From Duganella sp. sic0402 (lineage in GTDB: Bacteria; Pseudomonadota; Gammaproteobacteria; Burkholderiales; Burkholderiaceae_D): 64,000 nt of DNA. The stretch's first letter is position 1; each line of letters starts with the position of its first letter. The stretch covers positions 124,001 to 188,000 of the forward strand of contig NZ_JAHUWK010000003.1 in NCBI RefSeq assembly GCF_019219065.1, read 5' to 3'. A program made the translations under genes and the position numbers. The notes under the pieces are model-generated. The model saw nothing but the letters and a program-made list of their open reading frames with translations. It ran no database searches and was not told the origin of the DNA. Below, piece by piece: positions 1 to 9,045 of the stretch.

Positions 1-348
1 GGCAATTACCACGAGGCCAGCGGCATGCTGGCGATGAACCGCCTGTTCGACGCCGGCCTGCAGTTCACCGCCGTGTTTGCCGCCAATGACCTGAGCGCCT
101 ATGGCGCGCGGCTGGCGCTGTACCGCAAAGGCATCCGCGTGCCGGACGATATCTCGCTGGTCGGTTTCGATGATCTGCCCGGTTCCTCATACACCACGCC
201 GCCGCTGACCACCATCCGCCAGCCGCTGTACGACATCGGCCGTATCGCCACCCACGCCTTGCTGCGCATCATCAATGGCGAGGAAGCGCGCGGCGAAGTG
301 CCGCCGCTGGAGTTGATCGTCCGCGAAACCACCCGCAGGGTACGTTAA
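1..348 (+). CDS. LacI-family transcriptional regulator, C-terminal part
   Basis: Only the C-terminal ~115 residues are present; the gene starts before the window. The visible part is the second lobe of the periplasmic-binding-protein-like effector domain of LacI/GalR repressors. It shows the FAANDLSAYG segment, the VPDDISLVGFDD motif and the TTIRQP segment near the C-terminus, in the order typical of the family. The N-terminal helix-turn-helix is outside the window, so the operator and sugar cannot be guessed. The open frame is uninterrupted back to base 1, and an internal ATG at base 25 is not the true start. It is followed by a 122-base gap containing the sodB promoter region, so it is probably the last gene of its own unit. 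Confidence 0.9.
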   Translation, partial: GNYHEASGMLAMNRLFDAGLQFTAVFAANDLSAYGARLALYRKGIRVPDDISLVGFDDLPGSSYTTPPLTTIRQPLYDIGRIATHALLRIINGEEARGEVPPLELIVRETTRRVR

Positions 349-403
349 AAACCCGCTAATCCACACGAAACCGGGGTGTTTTCTGCGGGGACGGCCTATC
401 CGC

Positions 404-431
404 TTTACAATGGTGGACGTTTCGATAAAAT
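404..431 (+). promoter_or_regulatory. Putative sigma-70 promoter of sodB
   Basis: TTTACA at 404-409 and TAAAAT at 426-431 are separated by 16 bases, 39 bases before the sodB start codon. This is the best -35/-10 pair in the gap between the LacI-type gene and sodB. It is a pattern match only. A good Shine-Dalgarno (AAAGGAA, about 459-465) lies just before the ATG. Confidence 0.4.
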
Positions 432-470
432 GACCCGGTTTTTTTAGACCATTCAATCAAAGGAAAAACA

Positions 471-1049
471 ATGGAACATACTCTGCCACCTCTGCCATAT
501 GCCATCGACGCCCTGGCGCCGGCCATCTCGCAAGAAACGCTGGAATACCACTACGGCAAGCACCACCAAACGTATGTCACCAACCTGAACAACCTGATCA
601 AGGGTACCGAGTTCGAAAACCTGTCGCTGGAAGAAATCGTCAAGAAATCGTCGGGCCCGGTCTTCAACAACTCGGCACAGATCTGGAATCACACCTTCTT
701 CTGGAACAGCCTGACCCCGAACGGCAAAGGCGCACCGGACGGCGCGCTGGCTGACGCCATCAACGCCAAATGGGGTTCGTTCGACAAGTTCAAGGAAGAG
801 TTCACCAAGTCGGCCGTTGGCAACTTCGGTTCGAGCTGGACCTGGCTGGTGAAAAAAGCTGACGGTACGCTGGACATCGTCAACACCTCGAACGCCGCTA
901 CCCCGCTGACCACCGATGCCAAAGCGCTGATCACCATCGACCTGTGGGAACACGCTTACTACATCGACTACCGCAACGTGCGTCCTAAGTTCATCGAGAC
1001 CTTCTTCAAGCTCGCCAACTGGGACTTCGCTGCCGCCAATTTCGCTTAA
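471..1049 (+). CDS. sodB: Superoxide dismutase [Fe]
   Basis: Cytoplasmic iron superoxide dismutase that converts superoxide to hydrogen peroxide and oxygen. The 192-residue length is exactly that of the Fe-SOD family. Metal ligands are visible: His27 in the YHYGKHH segment, His74 in WNHTFFW, and the Asp and His of the [11 protein letters not shown] signature. The AQIWNH segment, with Gln a few residues before the second His, favours the Fe-type over the Mn-type. The start is supported by AAAGGAA seven or so bases upstream. The gene appears monocistronic, with its own promoter-like sequence upstream and a strong hairpin terminator immediately downstream. Confidence 0.97.
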   Translation: MEHTLPPLPYAIDALAPAISQETLEYHYGKHHQTYVTNLNNLIKGTEFENLSLEEIVKKSSGPVFNNSAQIWNHTFFWNSLTPNGKGAPDGALADAINAKWGSFDKFKEEFTKSAVGNFGSSWTWLVKKADGTLDIVNTSNAATPLTTDAKALITIDLWEHAYYIDYRNVRPKFIETFFKLANWDFAAANFA

Positions 1050-1071
1050 TCGCGACACCGGCAGCTTGAAT

Positions 1072-1106
1072 AAAAGCCCGCAGCGCCCGCGCCTGCGGGC
1101 TTTTTT
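1072..1106 (+). terminator. Rho-independent terminator of sodB
   Basis: AAAGCCCGCAG at 1073-1083 pairs with CTGCGGGCTTT at 1093-1103, with a 9-base loop and a run of six T residues from 1101. It starts 23 bases after the sodB stop codon and ends 15 bases before the next start. Confidence 0.88.
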
Positions 1107-1120
1107 ATTGGAGAGACAGC

Positions 1121-2161
1121 ATGACTTACCTCGCGTCCCCGCAGCGCTATGATGAGATGCAGTACCGGCCTTGCGGCCGCAGCGGCTTGAAACTGCCGGC
1201 GATGTCGCTCGGGCTGTGGCATAACTTTGGCGACAGCACGCCCCTTGCCGCGCAGCGCGAGATGCTGCACACGGCGTTTGACCTGGGCATCACCCACTTC
1301 GATCTGGCCAACAATTACGGGCCACCGTACGGTTCCGCCGAAACCAACTTCGGCCACATCTTCAAGGAAGACTTCAAGCCATATCGCGATGAACTGATCA
1401 TCTCCACCAAGGCCGGCTGGGATATGTGGCCCGGCCCTTACGGCCAGGGCGGCGGCTCGCGCAAATATGTGCTGGCCAGCCTGGATCAGTCACTGCAACG
1501 CATGGGCCTCGATTACGTCGATATCTTTTACTCGCACCGCTACGATCCCGATACGCCGCTGGAAGAAACCATGGGCGCCCTCGCCCACGCAGTCCAGCAA
1601 GGCAAAGCCTTGTACGTCGGCGTGTCTTCCTACTCAGCCGAAAAAACTGCCGAAGCCGCGCGCTTGTTGAAGGAGTGGAAGGTGCCGTGCCTGATCCACC
1701 AGCCGTCCTACAATATGCTGAACCGCTGGATCGAGACCGAGGGCCTGCTGGATACGCTGGGCCGCGAAGGCATAGGCTGCATCACTTTCACCGCACTGGC
1801 ACAGGGCATCCTCAGCGACAAATACCTGAACGGCGTGCCGGCCGATGCACGCGTCCATCGTCCCGGTGGCGGCTCGCTGCTGCCCTCGCATCTGAGCGTA
1901 GCCAATCTGCAACGCGTACGCGGTTTGAACGAGATCGCCAGACAGCGCGGCCAGACGCTGGCGCAAATGGCGCTGGCCTGGGTGCTGCGCGATCCGCGCA
2001 TCACCTCGACGCTGATCGGCGCCAGCAACGCCACGCAAATCCGCGAGAACGTTGACGCGCTGAAGAACCTCAGCTTCAGCCCCGAGGAACTGGCGCAGAT
2101 CGACGCGCAGGCGCAGGAAGGCGCGATCAATCTGTGGGCCGGATCATCGTCGCATAGATAA
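1121..2161 (+). CDS. gpr: YghZ-type aldo-keto reductase (L-glyceraldehyde 3-phosphate reductase)
   Basis: NADPH-dependent aldo/keto reductase of the YghZ/Gpr subfamily, which in E. coli reduces L-glyceraldehyde 3-phosphate and is linked to methylglyoxal detoxification. The protein is 346 residues, the same as E. coli YghZ, and can be followed against it along its length: the N-terminal SGLKLPAMSLGLWHNFG, the FDLANNYGPPYGSAE block with the catalytic Asp and Tyr, the STKAGWDMWPGPYG block with the catalytic Lys, and YSHRYDP with the catalytic His. GGAGAGA precedes the ATG. The stop overlaps the start of the downstream LysR gene (TAATG), so the two are probably co-transcribed. The substrate in this organism is not proven by sequence. 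Confidence 0.9.
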   Translation: MTYLASPQRYDEMQYRPCGRSGLKLPAMSLGLWHNFGDSTPLAAQREMLHTAFDLGITHFDLANNYGPPYGSAETNFGHIFKEDFKPYRDELIISTKAGWDMWPGPYGQGGGSRKYVLASLDQSLQRMGLDYVDIFYSHRYDPDTPLEETMGALAHAVQQGKALYVGVSSYSAEKTAEAARLLKEWKVPCLIHQPSYNMLNRWIETEGLLDTLGREGIGCITFTALAQGILSDKYLNGVPADARVHRPGGGSLLPSHLSVANLQRVRGLNEIARQRGQTLAQMALAWVLRDPRITSTLIGASNATQIRENVDALKNLSFSPEELAQIDAQAQEGAINLWAGSSSHR

Positions 2162-3063
2162 TGGATCGCTTCAACGCCATGCGCGTGTTCACCCGCATCG
2201 TCGAGCTGGAAAGCTTCAGCAAGGCGGCCGAGGATTTGCAGATACCCGCCGCCACCGCCACCTACACCATCAAGCAGCTGGAGGCGCGTCTCGGCGTGCG
2301 CCTGCTGCAACGGACCACGCGCCATGTCAGCCCCACGCTGGACGGCCAGGCCTACTACCAGCGCTGCGTGCGGATACTGGCGGATGTCGAGGAAACCGAG
2401 GCCGGGTTCGGCAACAGCGGCGTAGCGCCGCGCGGCAAGCTGCGCATCGATCTGCAAGGCACGCTGTCGCGGCACTACGTGCTGCCGCGCCTGAAGGAGT
2501 TCTTCGCCCGCTATCCCGACATCGAACTGGAAATCGGCCTGGGCGACCGGCTGGTCGATCTGGTGCGCGACGGCGTCGATTGCGTGCTGCGCGTCGGCGA
2601 GCTGCGCGATTCCTCGATGGTGGCGCGGCGCGTCGCCAGCCTGCAGCAGGTAACCTGCGCCAGCGCCGGCTACTTTGAACAATACGGTGTGCCGCTAACG
2701 CTGGAAGACCTGCACACGCAAGGCCATCAGGCGGTCAACTTCTTCTCGTCCAGCAGCGGCAAGATGTTCCCGTTCGAGTTCATCGTCGATGGCCAGGACG
2801 TCAGCATCAACCTGCCCGGCCGCGTCTCGGTTGGCAGCGCCGAGGCTTACGCAGCCTGCTGCGCCGGCGATCTGGGGCTGGTGCAGATGCCGCGCTACCA
2901 CATCGACGCGCAGCTGCGCAGCGGTGCCATCCGCGAGGTGCTGGCGGAATGGCGCCCACGCCCGATGCCAGTGTCGGTGCTGTACCCGCATCAGCGCCAG
3001 CTATCGCCGCGCGTGCGGGTGTTTGTCGACTGGCTGTCGGAAGTGATGACCGCAGCCAGCTAG
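2161..3063 (+). CDS. LysR-family transcriptional regulator
   Basis: 300-residue LysR-type regulator. The N-terminal winged helix (residues 1-60) shows MDRFNAMRVFTRIVELESFSKAAEDL and a recognition-helix region ending in LLQRTTRHVSPTLDG, the usual LTTR signature. The remainder is a periplasmic-binding-like effector domain containing the FFARYPDIELEIGLGDRLVDLVRDGVDCVLRVG block of the PecT/CrgA-like branch. The start codon overlaps the aldo-keto reductase stop by one base, so translation is probably coupled and the regulator may control its own operon. Effector unknown. Confidence 0.92.
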   Translation: MDRFNAMRVFTRIVELESFSKAAEDLQIPAATATYTIKQLEARLGVRLLQRTTRHVSPTLDGQAYYQRCVRILADVEETEAGFGNSGVAPRGKLRIDLQGTLSRHYVLPRLKEFFARYPDIELEIGLGDRLVDLVRDGVDCVLRVGELRDSSMVARRVASLQQVTCASAGYFEQYGVPLTLEDLHTQGHQAVNFFSSSSGKMFPFEFIVDGQDVSINLPGRVSVGSAEAYAACCAGDLGLVQMPRYHIDAQLRSGAIREVLAEWRPRPMPVSVLYPHQRQLSPRVRVFVDWLSEVMTAAS

Positions 3064-3076
3064 GCGCCGCCAGGAC

Positions 3077-3433
3077 TTAGTCGGCACGCGACCAGTCGCG
3101 GCGCTCCTCGCGCTGCGACTGCGGCGGCACGTCGCCCTCGATGTCGGCGTCCACGCCGGCTGGCGCGCCGCTCAGCTCACCGTCCATCGGCGGCATCGTC
3201 TCAACATGGTCATAACCGATATCCGAGGGGATATCTTCGCGTCCCACGCTGGGACGCTCGCCGGTGCCCTGCGCATCGGTGTCGCTATCCATTTCGCCGC
3301 CCGGCTGGCCGACCATGTCGCTGCCGCTGTCGGAGTTGTCGCTTGGACCCAGCGCGCGCGTGCCGTGGCCGCGCCCCAGCGTGCGGTCGGCGCCTGCGGG
3401 AAGGTTATCCGGATCTAAAGTGCTGTCAGCCAT
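3077..3433 (-). CDS. Acidic, low-complexity hypothetical protein
   Basis: 118 residues, starting MADSTLDPDNLPAG, rich in Asp, Glu, Gly, Ser and Pro and probably disordered. It has no signal peptide or membrane segment. The frame is open further upstream to 3532, but the start at 3433 is preceded by AAGGAG at the right distance, whereas the longer version has no such site. It lies convergent to the LysR gene (13-base gap) and divergent from the DUF4148 gene. I do not recognise a functional family. Confidence 0.65.
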   Translation of the reverse strand: MADSTLDPDNLPAGADRTLGRGHGTRALGPSDNSDSGSDMVGQPGGEMDSDTDAQGTGERPSVGREDIPSDIGYDHVETMPPMDGELSGAPAGVDADIEGDVPPQSQREERRDWSRAD

Positions 3434-3600
3434 GATGATCTCCTTGCCATAAAAACCATAGTAAAACATCTCGCTTGCCGCTGGTCGGTACGGCCACGCG
3501 CTTAAGGGTGGGGTCCAGGCTATCGTGCTCATAGGAATTTTTTACTTTACAAATGTATTATTCATCTCCATACTTATACACATCAAATACGGAGAACATC

Positions 3601-3852
3601 ATGAGCACCACTGCCAGACAACTGTTGACTGCGGCCGCCACCGTTGCTTTCGCCATCGCGGCGACCGCCACCACCGTCACCAACGCTTTCGCGCAAACCA
3701 CCGAGAAGGTCCCGGCCGCCAAGCAGACCGCAGGCAAGACCCGCGCCGAAGTGCAGGCGGAGTTCCTCGAAGCGCGCAAGAACGGCACGCTGCTGGAAAC
3801 CGAGGCCGACTCCGACGTCGCCCAGACCCGCAAGCACATCGTCAAGCACTAA
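3601..3852 (+). CDS. DUF4148 domain-containing secreted protein
   Basis: 83-residue precursor with an N-terminal signal peptide ending at an AFA-Q junction (about residue 32), followed by the short DUF4148 signature KTRAEVQAEFLEARKNGTL. DUF4148 proteins are small periplasmic proteins of unknown function common in Burkholderiales. The ATG at 3601 is chosen over an in-frame ATG at 3553 because GGAG lies 7 bases before it and the signal peptide then starts properly. It ends 9 bases before the NodT-type gene, so it is probably the first gene of the efflux operon. Its role there is unknown. Confidence 0.75.
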   Translation: MSTTARQLLTAAATVAFAIAATATTVTNAFAQTTEKVPAAKQTAGKTRAEVQAEFLEARKNGTLLETEADSDVAQTRKHIVKH

Positions 3853-3861
3853 GCGTCACCG

Positions 3862-5283
3862 GTGAAGCAGCTTTCGTTCGCACTTTCCGTTTGCGTGCTG
3901 GCCGGTTGCGCCAATATGGGCAGCGTCCAGCCGCAAGCCACCCGCCTCAAGTCCGCCGACCTGAATCCGGGCAAGGCCATTGCCGCCGCCAGCGCAAACA
4001 TTGCATGGCCGGACGAGCGCTGGTGGGAAGCGTTGCACGACCAGCAGCTGAACCAGCTGGTGACTGCCGCGCTGAGCGACAACCCGTCATTGCGCGCCAC
4101 ACTGGCCCGTGTGCGTCAGGCAGAATCGCTGGCCGGCGTCGCCAAGGCCGCTACGCTGCCGCGCGTTGACGCCTCGGCCAGTGCCGACCGCGAGTTGTAC
4201 TCGGCGCACAGTACGATCCCCGCACCACTCGCCGGGAACTACGCGTGGAAGAACAGCGCCACGCTATCCGGTTCCTACGATCTGGATTTGTGGGGTCGCA
4301 ATCGCGATGCGCTGGCGGCGGCGCTGGATGAAGTCCATCTGGCCGCCGCCGAGTCGCAGATGGCGCGCCTGACGCTGGAAACCTCCATCGTCCGCAGCTA
4401 TATCCAGCTGTCGCTGGCGTATGCCTTGCAGGACAGCGTGGCGGACAACCTGGCGCAGCGCCAGCGCATCCTGGAGATCACGCGCCGCCGCAAGGCGGCC
4501 GGGCTGGCCAGCGACATGGAAGTGAGCAGCATCGAAACCACACTGCCAGCTGGACGGCGCGAGCATGAGCAATACGGCGAAAGCATCGCCCTGCTGCGCA
4601 ACCAGCTGGCGGCACTGATCGGCAAAGGACCGGGCGATGGCGAAACCATTGCCCGGCCACTGCTGGCCCTGACCAGCACGCACGCCGAGGCGGTGCCGGC
4701 TGACCTGCCGGCGCAGCTGGTAGGCCATCGCCCCGATATCGTGGCGCAGCGCTGGCGCGTGGAAGCGGCAGGCGCGCGCATCAGTGTGGCAAAAAAAGAC
4801 TTCTACCCGAACATCAACCTGGCGGCGTTTGTCGGCCAGCAGTCGCTGGGCTTCGGCCACTTCCTGGAAAGCGGTTCGCAGACGCGCGGGATCGCGCCGG
4901 CCATCAGCCTGCCGGTGTTTGAAGGCGGGCGACTGCGTAGTCAACTGGGCAACCAGACCGCAGCCTACGACGGCGCGGTGGAACAGTACAACGCCACGGT
5001 GATACAGGCGCTTTCCGAGGTTGCAAACGCAGTCATTAAAATCGACTCGGTCAGGCAGCAGGACCAGCTGGCGCAACGCGCGCTGGCTTCGGCGCGGCGC
5101 CAGCAGCAGCTTGCGGAAAAGGCTTATCAGGCCGGCCTGACTGACACGCTCAACGTCATCAACGCGCAATTGACGCTGTTGAACGAGCAGCAGCAGATGG
5201 CGCAAGTGGCCAGCAAACAGCTGGATAATTATGCTTTGTTGATGTCGGCGCTAGGCGGAGGCATAAAACTGGATTTGAATTGA
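3862..5283 (+). CDS. NodT-family outer membrane efflux lipoprotein
   Basis: 473-residue TolC-like outer membrane factor of the NodT/RND-type lipoprotein family. It begins with a GTG codon, required to include the lipoprotein signal peptide MKQLSFALSVCVLAGC, whose lipobox LAGC makes Cys16 the lipidated residue. Two OEP repeats follow, with hallmarks such as WWEALHDQQLNQLV, SYDLDLWGRNRDAL and the second-half LVGHRPDIVAQRWRVEAAGARI. The protein would form the outer membrane and periplasmic tunnel for the inner membrane FUSC/HlyD pump encoded two to four genes downstream. It precedes the MarR gene by 49 bases. Confidence 0.93.
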   Translation: MKQLSFALSVCVLAGCANMGSVQPQATRLKSADLNPGKAIAAASANIAWPDERWWEALHDQQLNQLVTAALSDNPSLRATLARVRQAESLAGVAKAATLPRVDASASADRELYSAHSTIPAPLAGNYAWKNSATLSGSYDLDLWGRNRDALAAALDEVHLAAAESQMARLTLETSIVRSYIQLSLAYALQDSVADNLAQRQRILEITRRRKAAGLASDMEVSSIETTLPAGRREHEQYGESIALLRNQLAALIGKGPGDGETIARPLLALTSTHAEAVPADLPAQLVGHRPDIVAQRWRVEAAGARISVAKKDFYPNINLAAFVGQQSLGFGHFLESGSQTRGIAPAISLPVFEGGRLRSQLGNQTAAYDGAVEQYNATVIQALSEVANAVIKIDSVRQQDQLAQRALASARRQQQLAEKAYQAGLTDTLNVINAQLTLLNEQQQMAQVASKQLDNYALLMSALGGGIKLDLN

Positions 5284-5332
5284 CACTTAAATAGTACAAT
5301 CAGTCCTTTCCAAAAATATTAGAGGAGTGGCA

Positions 5333-5830
5333 ATGAGTAGTTTTGAAGCGACTAAAAAACGCCTAAAAAACATCCATGGCCGAATGCCGGAGTTTCCAGA
5401 GGAGTTGATGCGGCTGTTGCGCATGACCTACCACATCCAGAAACGGATGAAAGATTTGAGTAACGCCGCGCTGCGCAAGTACGAGCTGGTCGACGCCAGC
5501 TATATGGTGCTGGCGGTGCTGTACGGTTCGGACAATGAGACTTCGACTGCATCGACGCTGGGTGAGGCCTGCATGGAAAAGCCGGCCAACCTGACGCGCG
5601 TATGCAATGACCTGGAGTCGCAGGGCCTGATCACGCGCGGCAACCGTCCGGGCGACCGCCGCTGCGTGATGATCTCGCTGACGGACGAAGGCCGTGCGCT
5701 GGCCGAGAAGGTGCTGCCGGAAGTCTGGGCCACCACCACCCGCGCCTATGACGGCTATAGCGCGGAAGAAGTGAAGCAATTGGAAGCGCTGCTGAAAAGG
5801 CAGCTGGATAATTTAGAATCAATCACCTGA
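5333..5830 (+). CDS. MarR-family transcriptional regulator
   Basis: 165-residue winged-helix regulator. The DNA-binding core is visible: LGEACMEKPANLTRVCNDLESQGLI (helices 3-4) followed by the wing GDRRCVMISLTDEGRAL. The start at ATG 5333 is chosen because AGAGGAG sits 6 bases upstream; the GTG at 5327 overlaps that ribosome binding site and is unlikely. It sits between the outer membrane factor and the FUSC pump, so it probably represses the efflux operon and is released by an aromatic ligand. That is inference from position and family; no operator was identified. Confidence 0.92.
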   Translation: MSSFEATKKRLKNIHGRMPEFPEELMRLLRMTYHIQKRMKDLSNAALRKYELVDASYMVLAVLYGSDNETSTASTLGEACMEKPANLTRVCNDLESQGLITRGNRPGDRRCVMISLTDEGRALAEKVLPEVWATTTRAYDGYSAEEVKQLEALLKRQLDNLESIT

Positions 5831-5839
5831 CCTGACCAC

Positions 5840-7972
5840 ATGAACGCCTCTCCCGCCGCCTCTCCTTCTTCGGACCACAGCGCGGCGCGGAGAGCCCTCT
5901 TCTGGCTGCACGCGCAAACCGCCGACTGGCTGCGCACCGAAGGGGAACGCTGGATCTATGTGCTCAAGGCCATGCTGGCCGCCTTCTCCGCCTTGTGGCT
6001 GGCGTTCCGCCTCGGTCTTGATGCTCCTTATACCGCCCTCGCCACCACCATTGTGCTGGCCCTGCCCAGCAGCGGCATGGTGCTGGAAAAAGCCCTGCAC
6101 CGTTTTCTCGGCACACTGGTCGGCTGCGCCGCCGCACTGACGCTGGTGGCGCTGTTCCCGCAGTCGCCGACCGTGCTGTTTCTCGGTCTGGCGCTGTGGG
6201 TGGCGCTGTGCACCGGTGGCGCGGCCATGCACCGCAACCAGCAGTCGTACAGTTTTGTGCTGGCCGGCTACACCGCCGTGATGATCGCCGTGCCGGCGGT
6301 TGACGCGCCGTCCGGCGTGTTCATGCTGGCGGTCACCCGTGTGACCGAAGTCGGCCTGGGCATCCTCTGTTCGGCGGTGGTGCACGACGTGATCTTCCCG
6401 CGCCGCCATTCGCGCGCAGTGATGCGCACCGTGCAGGCACGCTACGCCGGCTTCATCGGCTTTTGCCGCCAGGTGCTGGAACACCGCATCACGCCTGCGG
6501 AGGCCGAATTAAACCACCTGAAGTTTGCCGCCGATATCGCTGCGCTGGAATCCGGCCGCGCCGCCGCCTTCTTTGAAGCCGGCCACTCGCGGTCGCAAAC
6601 CCGCCAGCTGCACGCCTTCAACGCCGCCTTCATGACGGCGTTAACCACCTTCTATACGCTGCACCGCCTCAGCCACCGCATGCGCGCCGCCGGCGAAGGC
6701 CCGGTGCTGGCGCTGGTGGAGCCGATGTACGCGCACATGGCGCAAACGCTGACCGAGGAGCTGACGCCGGCGCGGCTGGCGCAGATGCGCAGTGCACTGA
6801 CAGCCGACATCGCGCTCGCGCGTGCGCAGCTGGCGGCCAGCGCGACGCTGGAGCGCGCGCTGCTGATCGATTTCGACACGGCGGTCGAGCTGCTGGAACG
6901 CTTCGCCGGCAACCTGGCCGACTTCGCCGCGCTGTACCACGGCCTGGCGCAGCAGAAACGCCAGCAGGTCAGCGATCCCGGCGCCTACTCGCCCAAGACG
7001 CCGCCCGCCATCATCGCCGCCAGCGGCTTCCGCGCCGGTGCCACGCTGCTGGTGACGGCCGCCATGTGGTACTGGCTGGCTTGGCCGGGCATGGTCAATG
7101 CGATTCTGATGGCGACCATTTTCTGCGCGCTGGCCTCGTCATCGCCGCGCCCGACAGCGCTGGTGCAGCAAGTGCTGATCGGCTTCCTGCTGGCGATTCC
7201 GCTGGACTTCATTACCGAATTCTTCATGGTCGCCAGCTCGGACAGTTTCTTCCCGATGATGCTGGCGGCGCTGCCGCTGTTTTCCTTCGCCGCTTACCTG
7301 AGCAGCGGCCCGCGCTGGGCCGGTGTCGGCATCGGCCTGGGCATGTTCTCGGCGACGCTGGTGGTGCCGATGAATATGATGCGCTACGACGTCGAGTCCT
7401 TCCTCAGCAGCGAATTGTCACTGACCATGGGCGTGGTGGTGGCCTTCCTGATGTTCAAGGTAGTGCTGCCGGAGCATACGATGGGCCATCGCGGCCACGT
7501 CGCCGCCGCGCTGTGGCGCGAGGCGCAGAACGCCTGCAGCAAAGGGCTGTATCGTCTCAAGCGCCGTTTCGACAACCGCGTGCGCGACCTGCTGAGCCAA
7601 CTGAACGCCGCCGCCGGTCCGGCGCCCGGCGCTGAAACACGCGCCGTGGTGCGCCAGGGCCTGACCTTGCTGGAGCTCGGCCACGCGGTGATCGAGCTGC
7701 GCCAGCTGCTGGCTGCCTCGCATGCCGGTGATGCGCGCGACAGCCTGCAAGCGGTGCTGCGCGAACTGGCCGCCTATCTGGACGCGCCATCGCGCGCCAC
7801 CGGCGAAACCGCGCTGCAAGCCATCCTGGACGCCGGCAGCGCCATACGCGCCGCCCTGCCCGACGCGCAGCACGAGCGCCGCGCGCGCCTTAGCACGGCG
7901 CTGACCGATCTACATTCCATCTACACGTCCTTGCTGGACCAGCTTTCGACAGGAGATATCCGTGCCGCGTGA
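5840..7972 (+). CDS. FUSC-family inner membrane efflux protein (AaeB-like)
   Basis: 710-residue integral membrane protein of the fusaric acid resistance/aromatic acid exporter family. It has the duplicated architecture of AaeB/FusC: an N-terminal group of hydrophobic helices (about residues 35-190), a cytoplasmic helical region, a second membrane group (about 390-560) and a C-terminal soluble part. It should work with the HlyD adaptor and NodT channel to export aromatic carboxylic acids or similar compounds across both membranes. The gene starts 9 bases after marR and its end overlaps the DUF1656 gene by 11 bases. The true substrate cannot be read from the sequence. Confidence 0.92.
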   Translation: MNASPAASPSSDHSAARRALFWLHAQTADWLRTEGERWIYVLKAMLAAFSALWLAFRLGLDAPYTALATTIVLALPSSGMVLEKALHRFLGTLVGCAAALTLVALFPQSPTVLFLGLALWVALCTGGAAMHRNQQSYSFVLAGYTAVMIAVPAVDAPSGVFMLAVTRVTEVGLGILCSAVVHDVIFPRRHSRAVMRTVQARYAGFIGFCRQVLEHRITPAEAELNHLKFAADIAALESGRAAAFFEAGHSRSQTRQLHAFNAAFMTALTTFYTLHRLSHRMRAAGEGPVLALVEPMYAHMAQTLTEELTPARLAQMRSALTADIALARAQLAASATLERALLIDFDTAVELLERFAGNLADFAALYHGLAQQKRQQVSDPGAYSPKTPPAIIAASGFRAGATLLVTAAMWYWLAWPGMVNAILMATIFCALASSSPRPTALVQQVLIGFLLAIPLDFITEFFMVASSDSFFPMMLAALPLFSFAAYLSSGPRWAGVGIGLGMFSATLVVPMNMMRYDVESFLSSELSLTMGVVVAFLMFKVVLPEHTMGHRGHVAAALWREAQNACSKGLYRLKRRFDNRVRDLLSQLNAAAGPAPGAETRAVVRQGLTLLELGHAVIELRQLLAASHAGDARDSLQAVLRELAAYLDAPSRATGETALQAILDAGSAIRAALPDAQHERRARLSTALTDLHSIYTSLLDQLSTGDIRAA

Positions 7973-8162
7973 AATCGATTTTTTTGGCGTGCTGCTGCCC
8001 GGCGTGCTGCCGGTGTTCTTACTCAGCGCCTTATTGCAGCTGGTGCTGGATGCAGTGCTGAGCCATGCCGGCGCGTATCGCGGCAGCTGGCACCCGGCGC
8101 TGGTGCGCCTCTGCATGTTCGTCTGCATCTTCAGTGCCCTGCTGGTCAGCTTGTACCAATAA
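7962..8162 (+). CDS. DUF1656 small membrane protein (AaeX-like)
   Basis: 66 residues beginning with GTG and preceded by GGAG. It starts PREIDFFGVLLPGVLP and has two hydrophobic segments (about residues 8-30 and 47-64), the usual layout of DUF1656/AaeX proteins. These are encoded between the pump and the adaptor in aromatic acid efflux operons; their role is unclear but the linkage is conserved. It overlaps the end of the FUSC gene by 11 bases, which supports coupled translation. Confidence 0.88.
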   Translation: MPREIDFFGVLLPGVLPVFLLSALLQLVLDAVLSHAGAYRGSWHPALVRLCMFVCIFSALLVSLYQ

Positions 8163-8184
8163 TTACTATCCTTGAGAGCCTTCT

Positions 8185-9045
8185 GTGAGCGCATCTAAAA
8201 TTTTCCGTTTTTGCCTGACCATGCTGTTGCTGGCGGCGGCCCTGTGGAGCGGCCGTTCCGCCTGGGACCATTACATGGAATCGGCCTGGACCCGTGACGG
8301 CCGCGTCAAGGCCGACGTGATCACCATCAGCGCCGACGTTGCCGGCACCGTGACCGAAGTGCTGGTGCGCGATAACCAGCTGGTGCAAAAAGGCGAGGTG
8401 CTGTTCGTGGTCGACAAGGCGCGCTACGAAAACGCGCTGGCGCAGAGCAAAGCGCTGCTGGCGTCGCAGCAGGTGGAAAAAGGCCGCCGCGCGCAGGAGG
8501 CCAAGCGCCGCGCGGGACTCGACAGCTCCATCGTTTCCGCAGAGAGCAAGGAAACCGCCGACGCCGCAGTCGGCACCGCGTCCGCGCAATACCAGGCCGC
8601 CCTGGCCGCGCGCGAACTGGCGCAGCTGAACCTGGAGCGCACCGTGGTGCGCGCGCCGGTCACTGGCTATGTCACCAATCTGAATGTGCATCCGGGCGAC
8701 TTTGCGGCAGTGGGCGCAGCCAAGCTGGCGCTGATCGACAGCAGCTCGTTCTACGTGGTCGGCTATTTTGAAGAAACCAAGCTGCCGCTGCTGAAGCTCA
8801 ACGACAAGGTGGAAGTCCACATGATGAGCGGCGCCACGCAGCTGCAAGGCCATATCGAAAGCATTGCGCGCGGCATCACGGACCGCGATGCTAACCTGGG
8901 CCGCGAGCTGCTGGCCGACGTCAACCCGACCTTCAACTGGGTGCGCCTGGCGCAGCGCGTGCCGGTGCGCATCCACATCGACGCCAAGCCGCAAGACCTG
9001 GAGCTGGTGGCCGGCACAAGCTGCACGGTGGTGATCCATGGATAG
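8185..9045 (+). CDS. HlyD-family periplasmic adaptor (AaeA-like)
   Basis: 286-residue membrane fusion protein. An N-terminal signal anchor (about residues 10-28) is followed by a lipoyl-type half motif (SAWTRDGRVKADVITISADVAGTV), a coiled-coil hairpin (about 75-145) and the second lipoyl half ending in RAPVTGYVTNLNVHPGDF. It would bridge the FUSC pump and the NodT channel. Translation starts at a GTG codon 22 bases after the DUF1656 stop. The C-terminus overlaps the LysR gene by 8 bases. Confidence 0.92.
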   Translation: MSASKIFRFCLTMLLLAAALWSGRSAWDHYMESAWTRDGRVKADVITISADVAGTVTEVLVRDNQLVQKGEVLFVVDKARYENALAQSKALLASQQVEKGRRAQEAKRRAGLDSSIVSAESKETADAAVGTASAQYQAALAARELAQLNLERTVVRAPVTGYVTNLNVHPGDFAAVGAAKLALIDSSSFYVVGYFEETKLPLLKLNDKVEVHMMSGATQLQGHIESIARGITDRDANLGRELLADVNPTFNWVRLAQRVPVRIHIDAKPQDLELVAGTSCTVVIHG